Part shown: positions 24,768-36,000 of the stretch, piece by piece | How positions within the stretch are numbered: position 1 is the first letter of the stretch | How the letters are laid out: each line of letters opens with the position of its first letter | Assembly (NCBI GenBank): GCA_003001795.1 | Contig: PVNI01000016.1 | Span: 62,001-126,000 of the forward strand | Source: Actinomadura viridilutea | GTDB taxonomy: Bacteria > Actinomycetota > Actinomycetes > Streptosporangiales > Streptosporangiaceae | Length of the DNA stretch: 64,000 nucleotides | Direction: 5' to 3' | Notes under the pieces: generated by a model | Told to the model about the DNA's origin: nothing | The model's input: the letters and a program-made list of their open reading frames with translations, nothing else | Database searches by the model: none | Program-made: the position numbers and the translations under genes

Positions 24768-27488
24768 ATGACCCTCGGAACCACCCCGGAGGAGACCGCC
24801 CTCTACGGGCGGGACCGGGAACTGGCGGCCCTGCGCGGGCTGCTCGACCGGGCCCGCACCGGACAGGGCGGCGCGCTGGCGGTCGTCGGCCCGCCCGGCA
24901 TCGGCCGGACGAGCCTGCTGGACGCGGCCGCCGCCCAGGCCCCGCCCCGGTTCCGCACGCTCGGCGCCCGCGGCATCCCGCAGGAGGCCGCCGTCCCGTA
25001 CGCGGGGCTGCACCGGCTGCTGCGCCCGCTGGCCGACCCGGCCCGGCGGTCCCCCGCCGGGCGCCGCGACGCCCTCGCGCCGCTCCTCGGCCACGGCGGC
25101 GCCGTCACCGCCCCGCGGTTCACGCTGTTCACCGCCGTGTACGAGCTGCTCGCCGAGGCGGCCGCCGCCCGGCCGCTGCTGTGCGTGGTGGACGACGCGC
25201 ACCTGCTCGACGCGGTGTCCCTGGACGCGCTGACGTACGCGGCGCGGCGCGTCCGCGGCGACCGGATCGCCATGGTGTTCGCGGTCTGCGGCGACGAGGG
25301 CCCCGCCGACGTGCCGCGGCTCGTCCTGCCTCCGCTGGACGACGCCGCCGCCCTGCGCCTGCTGGACCGGCTCACCCGGGGGCTGATCCGGGAAGACCTC
25401 GCCGAAGAGCTCGTGGAGCTGGCCGCCGGGCGTCCCCTGGCGCTGGTCGAACTGGCCGAGGCGCTCACCCCCGAACAGCTCGCGGGCACCGCCGCACCGC
25501 CCCGCGCGCTCCCCGCGCGCAGCCGCCTGCGCGCCCTCTACCGGCAGCGCTACCTCACCCTGCCGACAGGGGCGCGGCGGCTCGTGCTGCTCGCCGCGGC
25601 CGACGACCGCCTCGACCTGGACGCCCTCGCCCGCGCCGCCGACCTCGCCGACCTGGACGCCGCCCGCGCCTCCGGGCTGCTGCGCGTGGACGGCGACGCC
25701 GTCGCCATGCCCCCGCTCGCCCGGTCGTCGGTGTACGCCGACGCCTCGCCCCTCGAACGGCGCTGGGCGCACGCGCGGCTCGCCGACGTCCTCGACCGGG
25801 AAGAGCAGCGGGCCCGTCGCGCCCGCCACCGCGCCGCCGCGGTGGAGCACCCGGACGACGCCCTCGCCGACGAACTCGCCGAGGCCGCCTCCCGCGTCCG
25901 CGGCGACCGGCTCGACGCCTCCCGCACCTGGCAGCGCGCCGCCGAACTCACCACCGACCTCGACCTGAAGGCCGACCGGTACGTGCGCGCCGCCGCCGAC
26001 GCGTGGCGGGCCGGACGGCCCCGGCGGGCCCGCGCCATGCTCCGTCCCGTCCTGCCGTGCGCCGACGCCCCCGAACGGCTCGGCCGCGTCAGGCTGCTCC
26101 AAGGCGAGATCGAGCTGTACGACGGGTCGCCCGCGATCGCCGCCGGAATCCTGCGCGAGGCCGCCGACCACCTCGCCGAGACCGACCATGCCGCGGCCGC
26201 CACCACGTTGATGAAGGCCGCGCACGCCGCCGAATCCGGCGGCGACCTGCACTCCTTCGTCGCCGTCGCCGACCATGCCGCCGCCGCGAGCCTGGACGGG
26301 CCGGTCGCCGAACTGGCGTCCGCGCACCTCACCGGCCTGGCGGCGGCCTTCCGCGGACGGCACGGCACCGCGTCCCGGCACCTGGCCACCGCACTGGACC
26401 TGGCCGACAAGGTCGACGACGGCACGGCCCTCATGTACGCCACCTACGCCGCCATTGTGTGCGGCGACGAGCGACGCGCCCACGAACTGGCCGCACGCGC
26501 GGTGGCGCGCGTGCGATGCGGCGGGGACCCCGTCCAGGAGCCGCAGGCGCTGGCGATGCTCGCCCACACCGAGCTGTTCCTGGGCCGCTACACGGCGGCG
26601 ACCGCCATCGCCCAGGAAGGACTGCACCTCGCCCGCGCCGCCGGGCAACGCAACGTCGCCGCCGACCACCTCGCCACGATCGCGCTCGTCACCGCGTTCC
26701 GCGGGGACCGCGCCGCCACGCTGCGCCACCTGGACGGGCTGACCGAAACCGTCGGCCGGCACGGGCTCGCCCGCCCCGCCGCGTACGGGTCATGGGCCTT
26801 GGCCTGCCTGGACCTGGCCGACGACCGTCCCGGCGACGCCCTTGCCCGGCTCCGGCTGCTCACCGGCACCGACTCCGCCCACCCCGCCGTCGCCGTCATG
26901 GCGACCGCCCACCTAGTGGAAGCCGCCGTCCGGTGCGGGCGTCCGGACGAGGCGCGCCGCGTCTGCGAACCGTACGACCGGTGGGCGCACGGCACCGGCA
27001 GCCCCGGCCTGCGCGCGCTCGCCCTGCGCTGCCGCGCCCTGCTCGCCGACGACGAGGACACCGCGACCCGGCATTTCGAGGAGGCGCTGCGGCTGCACGG
27101 CCACTGCGACGCGACGTTCGAACTGGCCCGCACCGAACTCCTCTACGGGCACCGGCTCCGCCGCGACCGCCGCCCCCGCGAGGCCCGCGGCCACCTGCGC
27201 GCGGCCATGCAGATCTTCGACGCCTACGACGCCGAGACGTGGGCCGAGCGCGCGCGGGCCGAGCTGCGCGCGGCGGGCGAGGCGGTGGACGGCGGCGGCA
27301 CCGTGGACCTGGACCGGCTCACCGCCCAGCAGCTCCAGATCGCCCGCCTCGTCGCCGCGGGCGCCACCAACCGCGAGATCGCCGCCCGGCTCACCCTCAG
27401 CCCGCGCACCGTCGACCACCACCTGCGCAACGTCTTCACCCGCCTCGGCATCCGCTCGCGCGTGGAACTGGCCCGGCTGCTCACCTGA
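24768..27488 (+). CDS. LuxR-family regulator with AAA ATPase domain (LAL type)
   Basis: This large transcriptional activator has 906 residues. An AAA/STAND-type ATPase at the N-terminus begins LYGRDRELAALRGLLDRA. The P-loop is GPPGIGRTSL with Arg47 in place of the catalytic Lys. The Walker B is LLCVVDDAHLLD. A long helical TPR-like region follows. The C-terminal LuxR HTH reads LTAQQLQIARLVAAGATNRE, then IAARLTLSPRTVDHHLRNVF. LAL proteins respond to small ligands and activate catabolic or antibiotic genes. The Lys-to-Arg change may weaken ATP hydrolysis. The ATG at 24768 follows GGAGG. No obvious target operon lies downstream. Confidence 0.92.
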   Translation: MTLGTTPEETALYGRDRELAALRGLLDRARTGQGGALAVVGPPGIGRTSLLDAAAAQAPPRFRTLGARGIPQEAAVPYAGLHRLLRPLADPARRSPAGRRDALAPLLGHGGAVTAPRFTLFTAVYELLAEAAAARPLLCVVDDAHLLDAVSLDALTYAARRVRGDRIAMVFAVCGDEGPADVPRLVLPPLDDAAALRLLDRLTRGLIREDLAEELVELAAGRPLALVELAEALTPEQLAGTAAPPRALPARSRLRALYRQRYLTLPTGARRLVLLAAADDRLDLDALARAADLADLDAARASGLLRVDGDAVAMPPLARSSVYADASPLERRWAHARLADVLDREEQRARRARHRAAAVEHPDDALADELAEAASRVRGDRLDASRTWQRAAELTTDLDLKADRYVRAAADAWRAGRPRRARAMLRPVLPCADAPERLGRVRLLQGEIELYDGSPAIAAGILREAADHLAETDHAAAATTLMKAAHAAESGGDLHSFVAVADHAAAASLDGPVAELASAHLTGLAAAFRGRHGTASRHLATALDLADKVDDGTALMYATYAAIVCGDERRAHELAARAVARVRCGGDPVQEPQALAMLAHTELFLGRYTAATAIAQEGLHLARAAGQRNVAADHLATIALVTAFRGDRAATLRHLDGLTETVGRHGLARPAAYGSWALACLDLADDRPGDALARLRLLTGTDSAHPAVAVMATAHLVEAAVRCGRPDEARRVCEPYDRWAHGTGSPGLRALALRCRALLADDEDTATRHFEEALRLHGHCDATFELARTELLYGHRLRRDRRPREARGHLRAAMQIFDAYDAETWAERARAELRAAGEAVDGGGTVDLDRLTAQQLQIARLVAAGATNREIAARLTLSPRTVDHHLRNVFTRLGIRSRVELARLLT

Positions 27489-27800
27489 AGTCGTCGGCGT
27501 GGTCGCGGGCCCACTGGGCGAACGTGCGCGTGGATCGTTTGCGCCGGGCGACCGTGGCAGCGTGGCCGCTGGCCGTCTGACCGGGCTGAGGCAACAGCGT
27601 CGAGTGCCTGAGCGGACGGCCGGTGTGTTGCGCGGCTGCGGTGCGAAGGCGTCGAGGCTGCGGGCGGGGCAGAGAACCGGGCAGGCTCAACATGGTTCGC
27701 CGCGCGCTGGATGGTCGTAACGGTGCCCCGGGGACGCCGACGGACGGTCCGTCACGTGATCAGGTTCGCCGGGAATGTGCAGGTGGAGCGACAATGGGTT
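27489..27800 (+). other. Gap between LAL regulator and dinB with a 15-bp palindrome
   Basis: No gene is supported in these 312 bases. GACGGACGGTCCGTC at 27739-27753 is a palindrome around a central G, and it overlaps TCACGTGA at 27752-27759. Both lie within 65 bases of the dinB start. I see no mycobacterial-type SOS box. Confidence 0.4.
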
Positions 27801-28823
27801 ATGGCCCACTGGGTCCTGCACGTCGATCTGGACCAGTTCCTCGCGGCCGTGGAGGTGCTGCGACATCCGGAACTGCGCGGGCGCCCGGTCGTCGTCGGCG
27901 GGGACGGCGACCCGACCAAGCGCGGCGTCGTCAGCACCGCCTCTTACGAAGCCCGCGCCTACGGCGTCCACTCCGGCCTGCCGCTGCGGACCGCGGCGCG
28001 GCGCTGCCCCGACGCGGTCTTCCTCCCCGTGGACGCGAAGGTCTACAAGACCGTCTCGGCCCAGGTCATGGCGACGCTGCGGGAGTTCGACGCGGTGGTC
28101 GAGGTGCTCGGCTGGGACGAGGCGTTCCTGGCCGTCGACACCGACGATCCGGAGCGGATCGCGCGGGAGATCCGTGACCGGGTGCGCGCGGCCACCGGTC
28201 TCGACTGCACCGTGGGGATCGGCCAGAACAAGCTCCAGGCCAAACTGGCGACGGGCTTGGGCAAACCGGCCGGCGTCTTCCGGCTCACCCACCAGAACTG
28301 GTTCGACGTGCTCGGCGACCGGCCGACCGACGCGCTGTGGGGCGTCGGCCCCAAGACCGCGAAACGGCTGAAAGACATGGGCATCGCCACGGTCGGTCGA
28401 CTCGCGGCGGCCGACCCGCGCGCCCTCGCCGAGCGGCTCGGCCCCACGATCGGGCCGTGGCTCGTGCGGCTCGCGCAAGGGCAGGACCACTCGCCGGTGC
28501 ACGGCCGACCGCACGTCCCCCGGTCCCGCGGACGCGAGACCACCTACCAGCATGACCTGCGCGACTGGGAGCAGGTGCGCCGGGAAGTCTCGCGCCTGGC
28601 GCGGCGGGTGGCGCGCGAAGTCGCCGCCGAGAGGAGACCGGCCGTCCGCGTCGTCGTGAAGGTCCGTTACGCGCCGTTCTTCACGCGAACCCACGGCCGG
28701 GCGCTGGAGGCACCGACGACTGAGGCTTCCGCAATCGAGGCGGCCGCCTTCGCCGCCCTCGACCGGTTCACCGAACGGAGGCCGGTGCGCCTGCTGGGCG
28801 TCCGTGCCGAGTTCGCGTCCTGA
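27801..28823 (+). CDS. dinB: Y-family DNA polymerase IV, DinB2-like with Leu steric gate
   Basis: This 340-residue translesion polymerase carries metal-binding DLD at 9-11, GRPVVVGG, SYEARAYGVHSGLPLRTAAR and the second acidic motif GWDEAFLAVD. A helix-hairpin-helix (LWGVGPKTAKRLKDMGI) and a little-finger domain with RGRETTYQHDL follow. The residue after the conserved Phe13 is Leu14 (DLDQFLAAVE), where most DinB enzymes have Phe or Tyr to exclude ribonucleotides. Mycobacterial DinB2 also has Leu14 and a GWDEAF-type motif and uses rNTPs. The ATG at 27801 has a distant GGAG; in-frame GTG codons upstream are alternatives. The C-terminus lacks a clear beta-clamp-binding peptide. It is convergent with recQ. 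Confidence 0.93.
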   Translation: MAHWVLHVDLDQFLAAVEVLRHPELRGRPVVVGGDGDPTKRGVVSTASYEARAYGVHSGLPLRTAARRCPDAVFLPVDAKVYKTVSAQVMATLREFDAVVEVLGWDEAFLAVDTDDPERIAREIRDRVRAATGLDCTVGIGQNKLQAKLATGLGKPAGVFRLTHQNWFDVLGDRPTDALWGVGPKTAKRLKDMGIATVGRLAAADPRALAERLGPTIGPWLVRLAQGQDHSPVHGRPHVPRSRGRETTYQHDLRDWEQVRREVSRLARRVAREVAAERRPAVRVVVKVRYAPFFTRTHGRALEAPTTEASAIEAAAFAALDRFTERRPVRLLGVRAEFAS

Positions 28824-29114
28824 CCCGGCCGGGCACCCGGACGTCCGACCAGTCGCCACGCGACGGGGTCGGCACCCCGCCTCCGCTCCGGCGCGGCCGC
28901 CGCCGCTCCACGTCGCCTCAGAAGGACGAGCCGGGCGCCGCGCCGCACGGGGCGTGGCTTCAGTGACGGCCGCACCCGCACCTCCGCGAGCTCATTCGGG
29001 AAAGCGCTCCCGTCATCGGTGATCGTGGTGCGCCTCCAGCGCCGCGAGCCGGGCGGCCGGCGCCACGGCGTTGAGTTGGTCGGGGACCAGCGCGGCGGCG
29101 CGATCGCCGGGGCG

Positions 29115-31013
<1,899 letters not shown>

Positions 31014-31067
31014 CCCGCCATCCTAGGGACCGGGTACGACGGCGCGGCGGGTCATCCACAGGCCCGG

Positions 31068-31745
31068 TCAGGGGCGGGGCGTGGCGGCCAGGTCGTCGAG
31101 CAGTTCCGGCGTGACGGCGCCGAGGTCGCGGGCGACGTAGGAGGCCAGCTGCAACGCGTCCTCGGCCGGGGGGTAGCGCGGATGCGGCACGGCGATCACC
31201 CGCATGCCCGCGGCGTGCGCCGAGCGCAGGCCGTTGGCGGAGTCCTCGATCGCCGCGCACTCGGCGGCCGGGACGCCCAGCCGCCGCGCCACCGCGAGGT
31301 AGCCGTCCGGCGCCGGCTTGCCGCGCGCCACCTCCTCGGTGGACAGCGTGGCGCGGAACAGGTCGGCCACGCCCATCTCGGCGAGCACGAAGTCGATGAG
31401 GGTGCGCGGAGACGAGCTGCTCAGCCCCAGCGGGAGCCCGCCGTCCGCCACCCGCCGCACCGCGTCCACGGCGCCCGGCATGAGCGGCAGGTCCGCCTCG
31501 TACCGGCGGACCATCTGCTCGATCACGTCCTCGGCGACCTGCCGCGGCTCGAGGCCGCCGATCACCTCGGCGGCCAGATACCGGGACCACTCCGCGGTGC
31601 TCATGCCCATGAGCCGCTCCTGGGTGTCGGGACGCCAGCGCCCGCCGCGGTCGGCGACGTAGCGGCGGCGCACCTCCTCCCACACCGGCTCGGAGTCGAC
31701 CAGCACGCCGTCGAGGTCGAACACGACGGCCCGGATGGCGGGCAT
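31068..31745 (-). CDS. HAD-superfamily hydrolase, subfamily IA
   Basis: The 225-residue phosphatase or phosphomutase has all four HAD motifs: FDLDGVLVDSEP (nucleophile Asp), LSSSSPR (motif II), GKPAPDGYL (motif III Lys) and AIEDSANGLRSAHAAG (motif IV). The helical cap between motifs I and II is of the beta-phosphoglucomutase/sugar phosphatase type. The specific substrate cannot be told. The ATG at 31745 follows AAAGGA. recQ starts 55 bases downstream on the same strand, so the pair may be co-transcribed. Confidence 0.9.
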   Translation of the reverse strand: MPAIRAVVFDLDGVLVDSEPVWEEVRRRYVADRGGRWRPDTQERLMGMSTAEWSRYLAAEVIGGLEPRQVAEDVIEQMVRRYEADLPLMPGAVDAVRRVADGGLPLGLSSSSPRTLIDFVLAEMGVADLFRATLSTEEVARGKPAPDGYLAVARRLGVPAAECAAIEDSANGLRSAHAAGMRVIAVPHPRYPPAEDALQLASYVARDLGAVTPELLDDLAATPRP

Positions 31746-31974
31746 GAGGGGTCCTTTCGTCGCGATCACCGTCCGCGTTGATCGTTACCCGTCCCGGGGC
31801 GGCCCAACCGGTGGTCCCCGGAGGGCGGGACGCGGCGCCGCCCGTGAAAGGACCTTCCGCAACGCAGCGTGACGTTGCAGGTGATTATCGGGCAAATCGC
31901 ACAAGATTCGTTTTGCTCTCTGGCAGGGTGGAGGCCCCCGCCCCGGCTTCTGCAGCCGTTGGAAAGGAGAGTCC

Positions 31975-32445
31975 ATGGCGTTCATCGGATTCGTGCTGGT
32001 CGCCGCGGCCGTGGTCGTCGGCGCCGGCGTCGCGCTGGACAATCCCGGCGACACCACCCTGACCGTCTTCGGCACCGCCGTGCCCGGTGTCAACGCCCTG
32101 TGGCAGGTCTTCTTCGCCGGCGCCGCCGTCGCGGTGGTGTTCGTCATCGGCCTGGTCCTCACGTTCACCGGCATCGCCCGCCGGGTCCGCACGCGCCGCG
32201 AGATCCGCTCCCTGCGCGAGGAGCACGAGGAGTCGCTCACCACCCTGGAGAGGGAGAAGCGGCAGCTCCAGCGCGAACTGGACCGCATCCGCGGCAACGC
32301 CCCGATCTCCGCCAGGCGTCAGCCGAGCCAGGGCGCGACCCCCGCCCCGTCGTCGGCCCCCACCCAAGTCCCGGTGGCGGGGGCTCGCGCGGGCTCCCGC
32401 CCGCAGATCAGCGCGAGCTCCCCCTTCTTCGACCGCACCGACTGA
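31975..32445 (+). CDS. LapA-like membrane protein with coiled-coil tail
   Basis: The 156-residue protein has two membrane helices (FIGFVLVAAAVVVGAGVAL and VFFAGAAVAVVFVIGLVLTF) joined by DNPGDTTLTVFGTAVPGVNA. A charged coiled coil (REIRSLREEHEESLTTLERE) and a disordered Pro/Ser tail follow. This is the outline of LapA-domain proteins, small envelope proteins of unknown mechanism. The ATG at 31975 follows AAAGGAGA. The next gene, also a small membrane protein, is 108 bases downstream on the same strand. Confidence 0.7.
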   Translation: MAFIGFVLVAAAVVVGAGVALDNPGDTTLTVFGTAVPGVNALWQVFFAGAAVAVVFVIGLVLTFTGIARRVRTRREIRSLREEHEESLTTLEREKRQLQRELDRIRGNAPISARRQPSQGATPAPSSAPTQVPVAGARAGSRPQISASSPFFDRTD

Positions 32446-32553
32446 CCGGCTCCGCGGGACGAGCCGCGGATCGTCCGGAACGGTGACAGGCCCGCGCGGA
32501 GAATCGTTGCGCGGAGTGATGACGGCGGCGCCGCGTCACTTCAGGATGGAAGC

Positions 32554-32925
32554 GTGTCGATACTCATCAAGACCGCCATCACGGCGGCGGCGCTGGCGGT
32601 GGCCGCGTTCCTGCTCGACGGCATCACCGTCACCGGGGACGACACGGGGCGGCGGGCCCTGACGCTCGTCGGCGTCGCGGTCATCTTCGGCCTGGTCAAC
32701 GCCATCATCAAGCCGATCGTCAAGACCATCGGATGCGCGTTCTACGTGCTCACCCTGGGCCTCATCGGGCTCGTGGTGAACGGCCTGTTGCTGCTGCTCA
32801 CCAGCAAGATCGCCACCGAGGTCGGCCTGCCGTTCCACGTCGAGGGGTTCTGGCCCGCCTTCTGGGGCGCCATCATCGTCGGCGTCGTCGGCTGGCTGCT
32901 CAACCTGTTCGTCAAGGAGGACTGA
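32554..32925 (+). CDS. Phage holin 4-like (PF04020/YvlD) membrane protein
   Basis: This 123-residue four-helix membrane protein shows the family pattern FGLVNAIIKPIVKTIGCAFY, LTLGLIGLVVNGLLLLL, then FWPAFWGAIIVGVVGWLLNL. YvlD-type proteins occur in many non-phage contexts and are linked to envelope stress in Bacillus; lysis is not implied. The GTG at 32554 follows AGGATGGA. A strong terminator ends the unit at 32986-33026. Confidence 0.88.
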   Translation: MSILIKTAITAAALAVAAFLLDGITVTGDDTGRRALTLVGVAVIFGLVNAIIKPIVKTIGCAFYVLTLGLIGLVVNGLLLLLTSKIATEVGLPFHVEGFWPAFWGAIIVGVVGWLLNLFVKED

Positions 32926-32985
32926 CCGCTCCTCCCCGGCCGGGCCGCCGCCCGCTGCGGGACCTCAGCCTCTCAGGAAACTGAC

Positions 32986-33026
32986 GGAAGCCTCGCGCAT
33001 CGCGATCGCCGGTGCGCGAGGCTTCC
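32986..33026. terminator. Bidirectional hairpin terminator
   Basis: GGAAGCCTCGCGCA (32986-32999) pairs perfectly with TGCGCGAGGCTTCC (33013-33026). It lies between the convergent holin-like gene and the coiled-coil gene. Confidence 0.85.
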
Positions 33027-33059
33027 GCCATTTCGGTGCCGCCTGCTCGTTCGGCGGTG

Positions 33060-36000
33060 TCAGTCCCGGGGCTGCCCCTTCTCTGCGTCCGCACCCTCAC
33101 CCGGCGTGGTGCTGTCAACGCTGGTCGCCGCATCTGTGGCGCCGACTGCCGGATCGTCCTCGCCTGCCTCCGCACCGCCTGCAGTGACGCCGCCGCTTGT
33201 CGCGTCTGCAGCCCTCTCCAGGTCGGCCTCTTCGGCCTCAGGCGTGATGCCGCCGCTGAGGGCGTCCTCGGTGACGCCGTGTGGTGTCGTGACCTCCGTG
33301 CTGGACGCGGCGTCGTGTGAGGGGTCGCCGGACGCGCCTGCCTGTTCCGTCTCGGAGTGCGGGTGAGACGCGTCTTCGGACGCCGCGCCGTCGGCCTGCT
33401 CGGGCGCGAAGGTCTGCGGGTGAGACTCGTCCTGAGCTTGCCCTGCACCTGCGTGCCCAGTGGCGTCGTCTGCGATTGCTTCCCCAGCGGGCTGGGCGGC
33501 GACGGTCTCGGTGTCGGGTATGGCGTGGGGCGTGTCCGCCTCTGCGTTCGCGCCGGGGAGTTCAGCGGGCGATGCGGTATCGGCGCCAGGTCCCAGTTCG
33601 GCGCTGGTCTCCGCCGGGGTGTTGGAGGCGGTGCTGTCGCCGCTCGTTGTGTCTACGGCGTCGTGTGAGGGTTCGTCCTCGCCGGTTGTAGCGGCGCTGA
33701 TCTGGCCCGCAGCGGCCTGGGCGTGAGGCGGGTCTTCGGGCGTCTCGCCGTCGGCATGCTCGGGCGCGGCGACATCAGCCGTCGTGGCGTCGTGGCTGGG
33801 CGCGTGCTCCGCCGCCTCGTGCGGCGTCGTGACCGCTGCGTCCTGCGAGTCGTCGGTCTGGGCCGTGGTGGCCTGGGTGTGATGCTCGTCTTCCGGCTCT
33901 TCCACACCCGATTGCATGGTTTCGGCGTCACGCGTGGCGTCGCGCGTGGGTACGTCGCCGCTGGGCTGGGAGATGCCGGGTGCGGGCTGGGACGACTCGT
34001 GCGTGCCGGCGAGTTCGGCGGCTGACGCGGTATCGGCTCCGGACCCCTGCTCGGTTTCGGCGGCTGTGGTTGCGGCGCCCCTGTCCGCAGGGTCGGTCGT
34101 GGGCGACGGCGCGGCCTGTGTGTTCGGTGCGGGGGTGTCGGTGCTGTCCGCTGCTGGGACGGAATCCGGGCGGGTGAAGGTGTGGGGGGCGGCCTCTGCG
34201 CAGCGCGTGAACGGGGAGGTCAGGGCGGCGGGGGCGTCGGCGTAGTCGGAGTACGCGACGGGGCGTCGCGCGGGGTCGCCCAGGAGCGTCCAGTGCCGGG
34301 TCCGAACGGCGCCGACCAGGAACTCGGCGTCGGTGACGGCTCCGGCGCCCGTCACGATCAACGCGTCGAACTCGGCCGACGGGTCGAGGGGCAGCGCGGC
34401 GGCGAGCGGGGTGGCGCAGACGAGGTCGGCGGTGCGCAGCAGCAGGTCGGCGGCGTCGTCGCCGGCGTCGTGGCCGCGGTCGCCCGCCTCCAGGTAGCCG
34501 GAGAGCTGCTCGATGCGCTGCATCGCGCGCCGCTGGTGCGCCTCCAGGCGGCCGGGCTCGGCGGTGGCCGGGTCGGTGCCGCAGAAGTCCCTGATGTTCT
34601 CGCGGGTGCGCCGCACGGTCTCCTCGGCGGACGCCAGCTCGGCCGCGCGGGCGGCGTTCTCCCGCTCGGCGGCCGCCTCCCGCTCCGACAGCTCCGACTC
34701 GGCCTCGGCCAGCCGCTGCGTCGCCGTGGCCGCCAGCGCCCGGCTGCGTTCGCCGGCCGCCACCGCCTCCTGGCGGGCGGCGCGGACGGCCGCGAGCCGC
34801 TCCTCGATCATCCGGACGGTCTGGTGCGCGTGCCGGGCGGCGCCGGCCGCCTGGGTGGCGCGGTCCACGGCCTGGGCGGCCTCGCGGGCCCGCTCCCGGC
34901 ACTCGCCGGCGACGGTCTCCCGCTCGGCCGTCAACCGGATGATCTCGGCGTCGAAGCGCTGCTGGGCCTGCCGGGCGGCCTCCAGCCCGGCGCCGCCCTC
35001 GTTGACGAACCGGAGCAGCCCCGACCGGCGCAGCTCCGCCTGCTCGGCGGCCTGCCTGGCCTCGGCCGCGCGCACGGCCGCCTGGTCGGCCTCCCGCTTG
35101 CGGGCCTTCGCCTCGGCGCGCAGCTCGCGCAGCTCGGGCGGCGGGGCGGCGACGTGCAGGCGCTGGCTGAGCGTCATTCTGCGGCGCCGCGCCGACAGCG
35201 CCGACTCCGCCGACACGGCCCGGTAGTACGCGGCGTGCGCCTCGGCGTCGGCGTCGGCGGACGCGGCCTGCAGCCGTTCGGCCTCGGCGGCGGCCACGGG
35301 CAGGTCGTGGCGCGCCTTTTCCAGCTGGCCCGCGAGCGCCGCCTCCTGCTCCCGCGCCGCCTGCAGCTCGGTGCGGGCGTGGGCGATCCGGCCGTCGATC
35401 TGCGCGAGCCGGTCATGGGCGGCGTCCGCGGCCTGGGAGAGCCGGTTGGCCTCCGCCGCCGCGGCGTCCGCCGCCTCCTGCAGACGCTGCGCCTCGGCGC
35501 GCGGCTCGGCCAGCTCGGCGGTGATCCGCTCCAGTTCGGCGGCCAGCCGTTCGGCCTCCCGCTCGGCGTCCGCGACCGCCTGCTCGGCCGTGCTCGCGGC
35601 GGTCCGCAGCTCGTCGATCCGCGCGCGCAGGGCGGCGAGCTGGGCGTCGAGTTCGGCGCGGCGCCGCTGGTCCTCGGCGCGCAGCGCGTCGAGGGCGGCG
35701 ACGTCCCGCGGCCACTGCTCCATCCACACCAGGCCGCGCTGCAGGAAGCGGCCCTCGGTCTGCCACGCCTGCCGCCACGCCTCCCCCACCGGCCGGACGG
35801 TCGCGGTGCTCATGGTGGCCTCCGGCGCGCGCGGCGCCCCGGACGGCTCGTCCTCCACGGGGCGCAGCGGCCGGGTGCCGGTGGACGGGTCGACGCCGGC
35901 CGCCGCGAGATGCTCGTCGGTGGCGGGTTTCAGCGGCAGCGTCCCGGTCGAATCCTCCGCCGGAAGGTCCGGGTTCCGGTCCGCGACCGCGGCGATGTGG

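Noticed and set aside
32554..32925. Prophage lysis gene
   Set aside because: The holin-4-like family is mostly chromosomal, and no other phage gene is near.
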